DNA of 64,000 nt from Anaerolineae bacterium (GCA_023382535.1 JAHDWA010000014.1:146403-210402); one strand, 5' to 3'. Shown: positions 34,556 to 43,420, numbered from the stretch's first letter. The notes: generated by a model from the letters alone, not told the origin. Translations and numbers: made by a program.

Positions 34556-35308
34556 ATGAAATTCGACCTATCAGGTAAAGTAGCCGTTGTTACCGGCAGT
34601 TCACGGGGCATCGGAGCGGGCATTGCTCAAACGCTGGCTGCTCAGGGAGCCAAAGTCGTCGTGAATCATCGTAACAGCCCGGAAGGCGCAGAGGAAGTTG
34701 TCTCAGCGATCAAAGCCGCCGGTGGCGAAGCGATCATTATCCAGGCTGATGTGGGCCAGAGCAGTGAGGCGCAGCGCTTAATTAAAGAGACAATTGACAC
34801 CTACGGTCAAATAGATATACTTGTTAACAACGCCGGTACCACTCGCGACACCCTCATCATGATGATGAAGGATGAGGATTGGGAGCTGGTGCTGAGAACT
34901 AACTTGACCAGCACCTACTACTGCTCTAAGGCAGCGGTGCGCCCGATGATGAAAAAGCGCAGCGGGCGGATCATCAATATCACCTCGGTGGTTGGGCTGG
35001 CGGGGCAGGCGGGGCAAACTAACTATGCCGCTTCCAAAGCCGGGATTGTCGGCTTTACCAAATCCCTGGCTAAAGAAGTTGGTTCGCGGAATATTACGGT
35101 CAATGCAGTGGCGCCGGGTTTTGTTCCGACCGCTTTGACCAACGTCCTGCCGCCAGAGATGATCCAGGCGGCAATTGCCAACACACCCCTGGCCCGGTTA
35201 GGGACGGTCGAAGATGTAGCAAATGCGGTGCTTTTTCTGGCATCGAATGAGGCCGCTTTTATCACAGGTCAGGTTTTAACTGTGGATGGCGGCCTGGTCA
35301 TGCAATAG
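34556..35308 (+). CDS. fabG: 3-oxoacyl-ACP reductase
   Basis: A 250-residue short-chain dehydrogenase of FabG type, reducing 3-oxoacyl-ACP with NADPH. Cofactor loop VTGSSRGIGAGIA, structural NNAG, catalytic Ser in ITSVVGLAGQAGQTNYAASK with Tyr-x3-Lys, and the C-terminal TGQVLTVDGGLVM. The frame is open to 34418 inside fabD, but ATG 34556 gives the normal length. Cotranscribed with fabD. Confidence 0.95.
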   Translation: MKFDLSGKVAVVTGSSRGIGAGIAQTLAAQGAKVVVNHRNSPEGAEEVVSAIKAAGGEAIIIQADVGQSSEAQRLIKETIDTYGQIDILVNNAGTTRDTLIMMMKDEDWELVLRTNLTSTYYCSKAAVRPMMKKRSGRIINITSVVGLAGQAGQTNYAASKAGIVGFTKSLAKEVGSRNITVNAVAPGFVPTALTNVLPPEMIQAAIANTPLARLGTVEDVANAVLFLASNEAAFITGQVLTVDGGLVMQ

Positions 35309-35360
35309 ATTTTAGTTTTAGATTTTCGAAGATCCAAAATCAGAAATCGAAAATCGTTTG
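35306..35360. repeat. Degenerate heptamer array ATTTTAG/AAATCGA
   Basis: ATTTTAG, TTTTAG, ATTTTCG, AAGATCC, AAAATCAG, AAATCGA, AAATCG. Begins at the fabG stop codon. Confidence 0.65.
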
Positions 35361-35423
35361 AACATTCACATTTTATTGAATACCCAGACAGCCTTTTCAC
35401 GTCACGTAGGAAGGGAGCAACCT

Positions 35424-35861
35424 ATGAAAGTTCGACGACGCGCTCGTGCGGTAGTTTTGCAGGTGCTTTACGAGCTTGATTTTACCGAGCACGAGGCTAA
35501 AGCCGCCCTTGAAGGTAGGTTTGAAGACCGCCCGCTGCCTGAAGCCGCCGAAGTTTTTGCGCGCTCGCTGGCCATGGGCGTCCAAACTTATCGAACTTAT
35601 CTCGATAGCGTTGTGGGTGACCTGGCTCCAGAATGGCCGATTGATCAAATCGCTGCCGTAGACCGCAATGTGCTGCGGATTGCGATTTATGAACTTCTCT
35701 TTGAGCCGGAAATTCCGCCCAAAGTGGCGATCAACGAAGCTGTGGAATTGGCCAAGATGTTTGGCAGTGAAAGTTCGCCGCGTTTTGTGAATGGCGTGCT
35801 GGGTAGCCTGGTTTCACGAGATCGGGTGAAGCTTCGTCAAATGTTGAAAGTGCCGGTTTAA
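35424..35861 (+). CDS. nusB: Transcription antitermination factor NusB
   Basis: A 145-residue all-helical NusB that joins NusE on boxA RNA during rRNA transcription. It opens with the basic [19 protein letters not shown] and has [20 protein letters not shown] and [31 protein letters not shown] 35424 follows AGGGAGCAACC; the frame's earlier start at 35358 has no family sequence. tatB starts two bases after its stop. Confidence 0.95.
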   Translation: MKVRRRARAVVLQVLYELDFTEHEAKAALEGRFEDRPLPEAAEVFARSLAMGVQTYRTYLDSVVGDLAPEWPIDQIAAVDRNVLRIAIYELLFEPEIPPKVAINEAVELAKMFGSESSPRFVNGVLGSLVSRDRVKLRQMLKVPV

Positions 35862-35863
35862 AG

Positions 35864-36406
35864 GTGGATATTTTAGGTATCGGGTTTCCCGAACTGCTTT
35901 TTATTTTTATCATTGCCCTGATGGTTTTTGGCCCGCGCCGCCTGCCCGAAATTGCAGGTAAGGCCGGTAAATATGTGAGAGACCTGCGCAATATGTCGCA
36001 GGGATTTATGGCCGAGTGGCAGCGAGAAATCACGGTGGCGGCGCGCATGGAAGAAATAGAGCAGGTTCGCAAGGAACTTGAAGAAACCAAGCAAGCCCTG
36101 ACCCAATCTCGAACTGAAATTACTTCTCAGGCAGCGCAGGTAAGCAAGACTGCCAATACGGTTGTTAGTCAGAGTATCGCTCCCCCCGCAACCCCTTCTC
36201 TAAAACCTGAGCCTCCCGCTTCGGAAACTTCTGAAATCGAAGCAGCCAGCGAGTCTGTTCCCGCATCTGACTCGCCGGTGGCTCCTGTTCCTGAAGCTTC
36301 CGCCTCGTCCGTGGATGAAGCTGGAACAGAGAAAAATGGGGCTCATCCTTCGACTCAACCGGAGGCGAAGCCGGCACCCGTCTCTCCGACCGAGGCGGCT
36401 GAATGA
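35864..36406 (+). CDS. tatB: Twin-arginine translocase TatA/TatB-family subunit
   Basis: A 180-residue Tat component. One N-terminal membrane helix with IGFPELLFIFIIALMVFGP, hinge FGP-R-R-LPEIA and an amphipathic helix GKAGKYVRDLRNM. A coiled coil follows and a Pro/Glu/Ser-rich tail from about 115. The Phe-x-Glu-Leu order and the long tail fit TatB better than TatA. GTG start two bases after nusB, and its TGA overlaps the ATG of tatC. Confidence 0.9.
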   Translation: MDILGIGFPELLFIFIIALMVFGPRRLPEIAGKAGKYVRDLRNMSQGFMAEWQREITVAARMEEIEQVRKELEETKQALTQSRTEITSQAAQVSKTANTVVSQSIAPPATPSLKPEPPASETSEIEAASESVPASDSPVAPVPEASASSVDEAGTEKNGAHPSTQPEAKPAPVSPTEAAE

Positions 36407-37134
36407 GCAGCACCACCTCGCGCATGAAAGAGGCAGCCGAGCAACTGGCTAACCAGATGACTTTGTTAGAACATCTGGAAGAGCTGCGTGACCGCCTGGT
36501 TAAAGCAGCCATCGCCGTGTTTGTTTGTACTCTGCTGGCCGCGGCTTTTACTACCCCGATTTTGGAACTGTTGATTGCCCCTTACGGCCAAAAATTGCAG
36601 GTGCTGGGGCCAACCGAAGGGATCACGATCTACTTTCGAGTGGCGTTGACCGCTGGCCTGGTTATAGCCATGCCCTTCCTGGTTTACCAGTTCCTGATGT
36701 TTATTTTACCCGGCCTTGAACCCGGCGAAAAACAGTACATCTTGTGGGGTGTTCCTTTTGCCACCCTGCTCTTTTTCATTGGGGTGCTGTTTGCCTGGTA
36801 TATCCTGACCCCGGCCGCCGTGAGTTTTCTCAGTACCTGGCAGCCCGAAATTTTTATCCAGCAGTGGCAATCCCGCGAATACATCCCCTTTGTCACGTCG
36901 CTGGTCTTTTGGGTCGGCCTGAGTTTTGAAACCCCATTGATTATCTTTATTATGACCAAGCTGGGGCTGGTCACGCCGCAGTTTTTGCTCAAACAATGGC
37001 GTTTTGCCATTGTCATTATTGCCATTGCCGCCGCAATGATTACCCCCACCGTGGACCCCTTCAACATGGGGCTGGTTATGCTCCCCCTGATTGTCCTGTA
37101 TGGCCTCAGTATTCTGCTTTCTTACCTGGCCTGA
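36403..37134 (+). CDS. tatC: Twin-arginine translocase subunit TatC
   Basis: The signal-peptide receptor of the Tat system: 243 residues with six membrane helices. The diagnostic LLEHLEELRDRLVKA comes before the first helix; FRVALTAGLVIAMPFLVYQ and LPGLEPGEKQY follow. The C-terminal pair of helices includes AAAMITPTVDPFNMGLVMLP. It overlaps tatB by four bases (ATGA), so the two are translated together. Confidence 0.96.
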   Translation: MSSTTSRMKEAAEQLANQMTLLEHLEELRDRLVKAAIAVFVCTLLAAAFTTPILELLIAPYGQKLQVLGPTEGITIYFRVALTAGLVIAMPFLVYQFLMFILPGLEPGEKQYILWGVPFATLLFFIGVLFAWYILTPAAVSFLSTWQPEIFIQQWQSREYIPFVTSLVFWVGLSFETPLIIFIMTKLGLVTPQFLLKQWRFAIVIIAIAAAMITPTVDPFNMGLVMLPLIVLYGLSILLSYLA

Positions 37135-37212
37135 TCGGCCAACAATTCGGCAAGTCAACAAGTCGGCGAATTGTTATCACATTAATCATTCACAATTCAC
37201 TATTCACTATGA
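37135..37212. repeat. Degenerate heptamer arrays (GCAAGTC; ATTCACT)
   Basis: CAATTCG, GCAAGTC, AACAAGTC, then ATTAATC, ATTCACA, ATTCACT, ATTCACT. Fills the gap between tatC and the GTPase gene. Confidence 0.7.
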
Positions 37213-37229
37213 CTTCTGGAGGTACTTCG

Positions 37230-38549
37230 ATGTCGAAGCAACGTGTGATTATTATGGGCGCCGCCGGGCGCGACTTTCATAATTTTAACGTCTACTTCCG
37301 CGACAATCCGGCCTACGAAGTTGTCGCTTTCACCGCTACCCAAATCCCCAATATCGAAGGCCGGCTCTATCCCCCGGAACTGGCCGGTCAATTGTACCCC
37401 ACTGGCATTCCTATCCAGCCCGAGTCTGAGCTGACTGCACTCATTCAATCGCTCCAGGCTGACCAGGTCATTTTTGCCTACTCCGACGTGCCCCACGAAT
37501 ACGTGATGCACCAGGCTTCGGCGGTGCTGGCCGCCGGGGCCGATTACCGGCTGCTGGGACCGCGCCACACCATGCTCAAGAGCAGCAAGCCGGTCGTCTC
37601 GATTGGCGCGGTGCGGACAGGCAGCGGCAAAAGCCAGACTACCCGCCGGGTCTGCGAGATTTTGCAGAGCACGGGTAAAAAAGTGGTGGCGGTGCGCCAT
37701 CCCATGCCTTACGGCAACCTGGTGGTCCAGGCGGTGCAGCGCTTTGCCGATTACGGCGACCTGGATGAATACGAGTGTACCATCGAAGAACGGGAGGAGT
37801 ACGAGCCGCACCTTGACCGGGGCACGATTGTTTATGCGGGCGTGGATTACGAAGCCATTCTCCGCCGCGCGGAAGCCGAAGCCGACATAGTCGTTTGGGA
37901 TGGCGGCAACAACGACCTGCCTTTCTTCCAGCCCGACCTGCACATCGTTGTGGTTGACCCGCACCGGCCCGGCCACGAAGTAACCTACCATCCCGGCGAA
38001 GCCAACCTGCGTCTGGCTGATGTTGTCGTTATCAACAAAATTGATACGGCCGACGCCGCTGCTATTGCCGAGGTGCGCCGGAATGTTCAGGCAGTCGCAC
38101 CCCGGGCCAGGGTGGTTGACGCAGCCTCGCCAATTACGGTAGACGAGCCTGCCGCCATTCGCGGCCGGCGTGTCCTGGTCGTGGAAGACGGCCCGACGTT
38201 GACCCACGGCGAGATGGCCTACGGGGCCGGGGTGGTGGCCGCCCAGCGCTTCGGAGCAGCCGAAATCATTGATCCGCGGCCTTATGCCGTTGGCTCGATT
38301 CTGGCGACTTATGAAAAGTACCCGACAACCGGGGCAGTGCTGCCGGCGATGGGTTATGACGAAGCCCAGATGAAGGAACTCGAACAAACCATTAACGCTA
38401 CGCCGTGCGATCTGGTTATCATCGGTACGCCGATTGACCTGGGCAAACTGCTGGACATCAAGCATTCTCACCAGCGGGTGCGCTACGATTTGCAGGAGAT
38501 TGGCCGGCCCACCCTGGCCGAAATTCTGGCGGAGAAGTTTAAGCAATGA
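37230..38549 (+). CDS. Cyclic 2,3-diphosphoglycerate synthetase-like GTPase
   Basis: A 439-residue P-loop protein. A Rossmann-like N-terminal domain (VIIMGAAGRDFHNFNVYFRD) precedes a G3E-type GTPase fold: Walker A SIGAVRTGSGKSQTTRRV (about residue 126), IVVWDGGNNDLPF, and VVINKIDTADAAAI (the NKxD base motif, about residue 268). This layout matches the bacterial relatives of archaeal cyclic 2,3-DPG synthetase; the reaction in bacteria is not established. GGAGG seven bases before ATG 37230 fixes the start; the upstream frame overlaps tatC. Overlaps the DUF952 gene by ATGA. Confidence 0.85.
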   Translation: MSKQRVIIMGAAGRDFHNFNVYFRDNPAYEVVAFTATQIPNIEGRLYPPELAGQLYPTGIPIQPESELTALIQSLQADQVIFAYSDVPHEYVMHQASAVLAAGADYRLLGPRHTMLKSSKPVVSIGAVRTGSGKSQTTRRVCEILQSTGKKVVAVRHPMPYGNLVVQAVQRFADYGDLDEYECTIEEREEYEPHLDRGTIVYAGVDYEAILRRAEAEADIVVWDGGNNDLPFFQPDLHIVVVDPHRPGHEVTYHPGEANLRLADVVVINKIDTADAAAIAEVRRNVQAVAPRARVVDAASPITVDEPAAIRGRRVLVVEDGPTLTHGEMAYGAGVVAAQRFGAAEIIDPRPYAVGSILATYEKYPTTGAVLPAMGYDEAQMKELEQTINATPCDLVIIGTPIDLGKLLDIKHSHQRVRYDLQEIGRPTLAEILAEKFKQ

Positions 38550-38950
38550 GTCCCAACAGGTTCGAGAATCGCATCTACCATCTTGCTCCGGCCAGTTATT
38601 ATCGTCAGCAGCCCCTCGACCAACCTTACCAGCCCGCCACTTTTGCCGAGGAAGGTTTTATTCACTGCACGGCCGGCGCGGCAAAGCTGATCGAGATTGC
38701 TAACCTCTACTTTGCTGCCCTTCAGGATGAGTTGTTAGTCCTGGAAATTGACCCGGCCCGGCTGGCCGCCCCCCTCATCTTTGAGCCGCCTATTCCTCCG
38801 CAGGCAACGAGGGCGACTGCTTCCAGGCGTCAGCCCGATCCGAACACCTTGTTTCCTCATATTTATGGCCTGCTTAATCGGCCGGCGATTGTCGCCTGTT
38901 TCCCGTTAGCGCGTGATGTGACAGGACAATGGCAAATGCCCATTCAATGA
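38546..38950 (+). CDS. DUF952 family protein
   Basis: A 134-residue soluble protein with the DUF952 signature IYHLAPASYYRQQ near the N-terminus, FAEEGFIHCTAG in the middle, LLVLEIDPARL, and LFPHIYGLLNRPAI with its conserved His and Tyr. The family resembles ADP-ribosyltransferase-like or nucleotide-processing folds, but has no known reaction. Its ATG overlaps the GTPase stop, so the two are coupled. Confidence 0.88.
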   Translation: MSPNRFENRIYHLAPASYYRQQPLDQPYQPATFAEEGFIHCTAGAAKLIEIANLYFAALQDELLVLEIDPARLAAPLIFEPPIPPQATRATASRRQPDPNTLFPHIYGLLNRPAIVACFPLARDVTGQWQMPIQ

Positions 38951-39011
38951 CCACCGAGCGCTTATGCTAGAAATAAAGTACTGCTCCGGGGCGGGGCACT
39001 CGTTCGACTGA

Positions 39012-39965
39012 ATGAGTAGTAACAGAATGAGAAACACAAAGCCTGCCTTCTCTCTCTGGAATTTCAAATGGTCCTATATTCTCAAACTGACAGCTTTTGC
39101 GGTGATTATTATTTTGCTTGGCCTGACCCTGATGGTGGCCGAAATCAGCCGGCGCATCGTGACCGGATTAACCATCTGGGACTGCCCGGTCCCAAGCCGG
39201 ACTCCGGCTGATATAGGGCTGACTCACTATCAAACGGTCCAAATTCAGCCCCAACCCGGCCAAACCCTCACCGGCTGGTATCTGCCTTCCCAAAATGGAG
39301 CGGCTGTTTTATTATTACAAGGACACTGGACGGCCCGTGATGGCATGCTGCCGGAAGCCGGCATCCTGGCCCGGCATGGATACGGGATCATGCTGCTCGA
39401 CCCGCACCCCTGCGCCGGACCAGGTGTTGTCCACACTATGGGCCAGGCCGAAATTGCAGATATTGCTGCTGCGGTAAAATTTATGCGGCAGCAGCCGGAC
39501 ATTATAGGCGACAGAATGGGCGTGTTGGGCTTTTCAATAGGCGGTGTTCTGGCTGTGGAGAGTGCGGCCCGCCTGCCCGAAATTAAGGGGGTGGTCGCCG
39601 AAGGGAACTTTGACGATTTAACCACCAATATCACTCCCCGTGGCGCGCGCGAGACCCTGGTCGGGAGTTTGGTCCAAGGCTTTATCGTTTTCTTTTTTCG
39701 CTACTACACGGGCACTGACCCGGCGTTGGTCAGACCCATTGACTCGGTTGCCAAAATCAGTCCGCGTCCTCTGTTCTTTATTGCCGGAGAGTATGAGGCT
39801 GAGGCTAATCGCACTCAGGCTCAATTTGAGGCCGCCGGCCAGCCCAAAGAACTCTGGCTGGTGCCCCAGGTCGGTCATGGGGGATACGGCGACCGCTGGC
39901 CGGAGGAATATGAACGCCGGATTGCCGGTTTTTTTAATGAGCATCTCTTGACTGTGTCGCCTTGA
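39012..39965 (+). CDS. Membrane-anchored alpha/beta hydrolase
   Basis: A 317-residue hydrolase with one N-terminal membrane helix (ILKLTAFAVIIILLGLTLMV, about residues 24-43), the rest outside the membrane. The nucleophile elbow GFSIGG lies near residue 178, the catalytic Asp/Glu is likely at FIAGEYE (about 258) and the His in VPQVGHGGYG (about 290). Dienelactone-hydrolase/prolyl-oligopeptidase-like COG1073-type sequence. Substrate unknown. A strong hairpin follows 18 bp after the stop. Confidence 0.85.
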   Translation: MSSNRMRNTKPAFSLWNFKWSYILKLTAFAVIIILLGLTLMVAEISRRIVTGLTIWDCPVPSRTPADIGLTHYQTVQIQPQPGQTLTGWYLPSQNGAAVLLLQGHWTARDGMLPEAGILARHGYGIMLLDPHPCAGPGVVHTMGQAEIADIAAAVKFMRQQPDIIGDRMGVLGFSIGGVLAVESAARLPEIKGVVAEGNFDDLTTNITPRGARETLVGSLVQGFIVFFFRYYTGTDPALVRPIDSVAKISPRPLFFIAGEYEAEANRTQAQFEAAGQPKELWLVPQVGHGGYGDRWPEEYERRIAGFFNEHLLTVSP

Positions 39966-39982
39966 GGAGACAATAGTCTGAT

Positions 39983-40017
39983 TTCAGGAATGCAAAAGTG
40001 ACTTTTGCACTCCTGAA
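39983..40017 (+). terminator. Hairpin after the hydrolase gene
   Basis: 17-base arms TTCAGGAATGCAAAAGT and ACTTTTGCACTCCTGAA around a single central G, one G-T wobble. Only a weak U tract (GTATTT) follows. Likely transcript end of the hydrolase gene, or a leader structure of the dehydrogenase gene 60 bp downstream. Confidence 0.6.
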
Positions 40018-40077
40018 GTATTTACAAATCCCACTAACTTTAAGGTGTTCATTTGAACAAAAGGAGAACTCTCAACC

Positions 40078-41148
40078 ATGGATAGCCAATCAATGATGAC
40101 TGCCGTCCGACTTCACGGCCCGTCGGATATGCGGGTCGAACAGATTCCCCATCCGGGGCCGCCGGGGCCAGGTGAAGTATTACTACGGGTTACCGCCGTG
40201 GGCATTTGTGGCAGCGATTTGCACAGCTACAAAGATGCTCGTATTGGGGATGTGGCTTTGCAAAGCCCGCTCGTGTTAGGACACGAGTTCGCCGGGGTGG
40301 TGGAGGCAGTTGGGCCAGGGCCAGACAACCTGGACGGCAACTTCCATTCGCTGGCGCCGGGACTGCGGGTGGCGGTTGATCCCGCGCAGCCCTGCTGGCA
40401 CTGTGAAATGTGCGAACTGGGCCAGCCGAACTTATGCCTGCATTTGCATTTTTGCGGCTCCTACCCTGACCACGGCAGCCTATGCCAGTGGCTGCACATG
40501 CCCACCCGGAGCTGTTTCCCTGTCCCCGACAGCCTGGACGATGTTAGCGCGGCCATGTTGGAGCCACTAGGTATTGCCATTCATGCCATTGACCTGGCTA
40601 AAATCAGGGTGGCGGACAGCGTCGCCATCCTGGGGGCCGGTTCGGTGGGCCTGTTCATTCTGCAATTGGCGCGGCTGTCCGGGGCGCAGCCTATCTTTGT
40701 CAGCGATAAGTTCCCCTGGCGGCTCGAAGCGGCCCAGCATTATGGGGCCATCCCGATCAACTGCGACGAGACCGACCCGGTCAAAGCCGTTTTGAGCGCG
40801 ACACATGGCCGGGGGGTAGATGTCGCTATTGAGGCAGCGTGGGCGGATCACTCCGTCCAACAAGCGGCGGAGATGGCTCGCCTGGGGGGACGTATGGTCA
40901 TTGTCGGCATTTCTGAGAATGACCGGCTTGAGTTGAAACACTCCACTGTCCGGCGTAAAGGCTTGACCATCCGCCTGGCCCGGCGCATGAAGCATACCTA
41001 CCCGCGGGCCATTCGCCTGGCTCGCAGCGGCGCTGTAGATCTGCTGCGCGTTGTCAGCCACCGTTTTCCCCTGGAAAAAACGCCGGAAGCCTTTGCAATG
41101 AATGCCGTTTATCAAGATCGAGTGGTTAAGGTTATGATCGAGATATAG
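40078..41148 (+). CDS. Zinc-dependent medium-chain alcohol/polyol dehydrogenase
   Basis: A 356-residue MDR enzyme of the sorbitol/threonine dehydrogenase type. Catalytic zinc ligands are GICGSDLH (Cys) and [15 protein letters not shown] (His-Glu); the structural zinc loop is [15 protein letters not shown]. The NAD(P) fold has [18 protein letters not shown] (about residue 185) with the acidic SDKFPWRLE, pointing to NAD. AAAGGAG precedes the ATG. It is followed by the Pho-box-like region. Substrate not determinable. Confidence 0.92.
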   Translation: MDSQSMMTAVRLHGPSDMRVEQIPHPGPPGPGEVLLRVTAVGICGSDLHSYKDARIGDVALQSPLVLGHEFAGVVEAVGPGPDNLDGNFHSLAPGLRVAVDPAQPCWHCEMCELGQPNLCLHLHFCGSYPDHGSLCQWLHMPTRSCFPVPDSLDDVSAAMLEPLGIAIHAIDLAKIRVADSVAILGAGSVGLFILQLARLSGAQPIFVSDKFPWRLEAAQHYGAIPINCDETDPVKAVLSATHGRGVDVAIEAAWADHSVQQAAEMARLGGRMVIVGISENDRLELKHSTVRRKGLTIRLARRMKHTYPRAIRLARSGAVDLLRVVSHRFPLEKTPEAFAMNAVYQDRVVKVMIEI

Positions 41149-41171
41149 AGAGGGCGAGTATCTTAATCTAA

Positions 41172-41217
41172 TTCTAATGATTCGTTAACGGATTTCTAAC
41201 AAAAACTATGGTAATAT
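41172..41217 (+). promoter_or_regulatory. Pho-box-like triple direct repeat with -10
   Basis: Three 8-bp repeats at exact 11-bp spacing: TTCTAATG (41172-41179), CGTTAACG (41183-41190), TTCTAACA (41194-41201). This is the layout of OmpR-family Pho boxes, such as the cyanobacterial three-repeat form with 3-bp gaps. TAATAT at 41212-41217 is 10 bp downstream, as in activated promoters without a -35; TATGGT at 41207 is an alternative. Confidence 0.55.
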
Positions 41218-41218
41218 A

Positions 41219-41365
41219 GGGGTAGATGGTACGGCAGGGAGAACACAACAAACAATGAGCTGGGTTGTGCTGAGGGTTCCAGTGAGAACCCGCCGCCCAC
41301 AAAATTTAATTACTTAACCCCTATGCCTACCGCGAGCGCCCTTCAATTGAAGGGCGCTCTCCTTT
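41219..41365 (+). ncRNA. Candidate structured small RNA
   Basis: An intergenic segment of about 145 nt with no long frame. Predicted pairing, by eye: GGGGT (41219-41223) with ACCCC (41317-41321) closes the molecule; CACAAC with GTTGTG and GGGTTC with GAACCC form inner stems; a 13-bp stem (41334-41359) followed by TCCTTT ends it. It follows a Pho-box-like promoter. A 20-residue frame (41255-41317, MSWVVLRVPVRTRRPQNLIT) is the alternative reading, with a distant GGGAG. No known RNA family recognised. Confidence 0.45.
41334..41365 (+). terminator. Intrinsic terminator of the candidate small RNA
   Basis: GAGCGCCCTTCAA (41334-41346) and TTGAAGGGCGCTC (41347-41359) form a perfect palindrome followed by TCCTTT. 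It sits between convergent transcripts, so it may also stop the SUMF1-domain gene coming from the other side. Confidence 0.75.
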
Positions 41366-41371
41366 AAAAAA

Positions 41372-43195
41372 CTAATTGTAGCCATCACTTACGGCGCAGC
41401 GAAAACCATCGGTATCGTTCCGGCCCGGAAAGGCCCAGAAGCGATTGGCCGCCCGGACGGCGCGAGCGTCTACTCCCCAGGCTCCCCCCCGCACGACCCG
41501 CTGGTTGGCTGAGGTTCCACCCGGTGGGTTGGTTGTCGGCGCATCAGTATAATAGGTAGGATCATATCCATCTGCTACCCATTCCCAGACATTGCCGGCC
41601 ATATCCAGTGCCCCGTAGGGGCTGGCGCCAGCGGGATAACTGCCTACGGGGGTCGTGTCGTTAACCTCTTTACCAAAGTTCAGGAGTTTAGCATCAGGCG
41701 CCGTGTTGCCCCAGGGATAGAGCCGTCCATCCGTGCCGCGCGCCGCCTTCTCCCACTCTGCTTCGGTTGGCAAACGCCGGCCTGCCCAGCGGCAGTATTC
41801 GCCGGCCTGAAACCAGGTAACCCCGGATACCGGATGATCGGCATATTCCGGCAGCGGGTAACGGGCTGAATGCATCGGCGTCGTGCAAGCACCCGCTTCT
41901 ACACAGCGCGCGTACATGGCGTTAGTCACCTCGGTGCGGTCAAGCCAATAGGCATCTAAAAAAGGAGCGTGTTGAGGTTTCTCGTCCTGTTCAGCCTCAG
42001 GATCGGCCCTGTCACTGCCCATGAGAAATTGCCCGGCCGGTACGTAAACCAGCGTGGCGCCATCAATCTGAGCGGTGCGGGTAATTACGGCCACAGAACT
42101 GACACTCTCCTCTTCGCTAAAACCGAAGCTCGCTACGGGTACAGGATGGTAATCAAACCCTAGACTCTCGGCGCGAAGGGTATGCGGCCCCGGATCAAAC
42201 CCGGAGATTTCAATATAACCGCCATGCCGGCCCGCCTTCGACCAAATATCCGCGGTATTGCCCCGCCACACTTCGACCCCATCAAACAACACTCGCGCCC
42301 AGCCGGTCTGGGGGTCACCCATAAACTGGACGCCCATTGCCGTGAAGGCCCGGTCCGTTGAAGCTTCGATCCAGTCGCCGTTCCACCACAGAACCCGGTT
42401 GAACCCAAAGGGAATACTCTCGGCCTGGTAGGTAACGCGGACGCGCTCCGGCTGCAAGTTAGCCGGGCTGTTGGCAAAAGCAATTATATCCGGGGGGTTT
42501 TCAAAAAACCGGCTGTCTCCGCCATGAACGGTGACGGTGACGGGCAGCTCCGCCGGAACCGGAGTCGCCGGCAGGGGTTGATGGTCCACACACCCCGGAG
42601 GTTGCTGCCCTTGCTGGGGGCTGTCGGGCGATGGACAGGCCAGCCAGGGCTGTTTGCTAAAGTTTTTTCCCCGCAGCTCAAACGAACAGGAATCCTGAAT
42701 GACCTCTAACTCCAGTTGCCCGTCTGCTAATTTCCAGGTATATTCGCCTTTTTCACCGCAGTAGGGATCGTTAAAGAGGGTCAGCCGGTCGCCGGAAACC
42801 GTAAACGAGGCCAGGCTGTGCCAGCCGGTAACGTCGTAATAGATACGCATAACCCCTTGATCGAATTGCAGCTTCCAGACCCCGCCTGCGGGCCGGTAAT
42901 CGGCGCAGCGCCGGCACAGCCACCACTGCGGCCACGAGGGATCAACTTTGGCGTAGGTTCCGTCTATAGGGCTTTCGACGGGTTCGGGAAGGGGGTCCGT
43001 ATAGGCAAAAGGAGTTACCCGCAGCAGGTCGCTCCAGCCGCCGGAAGGGATGGTTGTTGCCTGAGGTGTTGCTGTACCGCTGATTACCCCGGCTTCAACC
43101 GAAGGGGGCAGCCAAAGGAGACCAAAAAGGCAAAGCAAACCGGCTATACTCAGACCAGCCAGAAACAAGGGTACGTTGCGATGTTTAACGTTCAT
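41372..43195 (-). CDS. Secreted SUMF1/formylglycine-enzyme-fold protein
   Basis: A 607-residue exported protein. Signal peptide PLFLAGLSIAGLLCLFGLLW (about residues 9-28). The middle (about 70-200) is Cys-containing and unassigned; residues about 215-350 are beta-rich with an inserted carbohydrate-binding-like region; and the C-terminal 220 residues are a SUMF1 domain: LVYVPAGQFLMGSD, YWLDRTEVTNAMYARCV, HPVSGVTWFQAGEYCRWAGRRLPTEAEWEKAARG split over the family core, MAGNVWEWVADGYD, VVRGGAWG and TDGFRCAV. The paired active-site cysteines of true formylglycine enzymes are not apparent, so a binding or sensing role is more likely. No sulfatase nearby. Confidence 0.85.
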   Translation of the reverse strand: MNVKHRNVPLFLAGLSIAGLLCLFGLLWLPPSVEAGVISGTATPQATTIPSGGWSDLLRVTPFAYTDPLPEPVESPIDGTYAKVDPSWPQWWLCRRCADYRPAGGVWKLQFDQGVMRIYYDVTGWHSLASFTVSGDRLTLFNDPYCGEKGEYTWKLADGQLELEVIQDSCSFELRGKNFSKQPWLACPSPDSPQQGQQPPGCVDHQPLPATPVPAELPVTVTVHGGDSRFFENPPDIIAFANSPANLQPERVRVTYQAESIPFGFNRVLWWNGDWIEASTDRAFTAMGVQFMGDPQTGWARVLFDGVEVWRGNTADIWSKAGRHGGYIEISGFDPGPHTLRAESLGFDYHPVPVASFGFSEEESVSSVAVITRTAQIDGATLVYVPAGQFLMGSDRADPEAEQDEKPQHAPFLDAYWLDRTEVTNAMYARCVEAGACTTPMHSARYPLPEYADHPVSGVTWFQAGEYCRWAGRRLPTEAEWEKAARGTDGRLYPWGNTAPDAKLLNFGKEVNDTTPVGSYPAGASPYGALDMAGNVWEWVADGYDPTYYTDAPTTNPPGGTSANQRVVRGGAWGVDARAVRAANRFWAFPGRNDTDGFRCAVSDGYN

Positions 43196-43420
43196 GGTTC
43201 CATTCAGCCTCCCCAGGTAATAGTATTACGTAGCGCGATAGGTGGTGCGGCCCTGCTACTTGTTGCATTTTCATCATTGGCGATAGGCACAGCAATCGGC
43301 GGGGAGCAGGCGCTGATTTTTGGATCAGTTTATTACCTGCTATAATTGATTTTGCTGGTAGTAAAATAGCATGAGTGAGGAGGGCTGTCAAATACTTTTT
43401 GATGAGATGGAAGTGGAGCC

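Noticed and set aside
36996..37229. N-terminal extension of the GTPase gene into tatC
   Set aside because: It overlaps the tatC frame and a heptamer array; GGAGG precedes ATG 37230.
37200..38546. A 448-residue open frame opposite the cyclic-2,3-DPG-synthetase-like gene
   Set aside because: It is the antisense shadow of a gene with clear P-loop and NKxD motifs. It has no family sequence or start site and reflects GC-rich codon use.
41255..41317. A 20-residue peptide gene inside the candidate small RNA
   Set aside because: The GGGAG is too far upstream for efficient starts and the peptide is basic with no conserved look; kept only as an alternative reading of the RNA.
43180..43345. A 54-residue hydrophobic frame between the SUMF1 and CGNR genes (+)
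   Set aside because: It has a membrane-like segment but begins inside the signal-peptide coding region of the divergent gene, with no ribosome site or family match.
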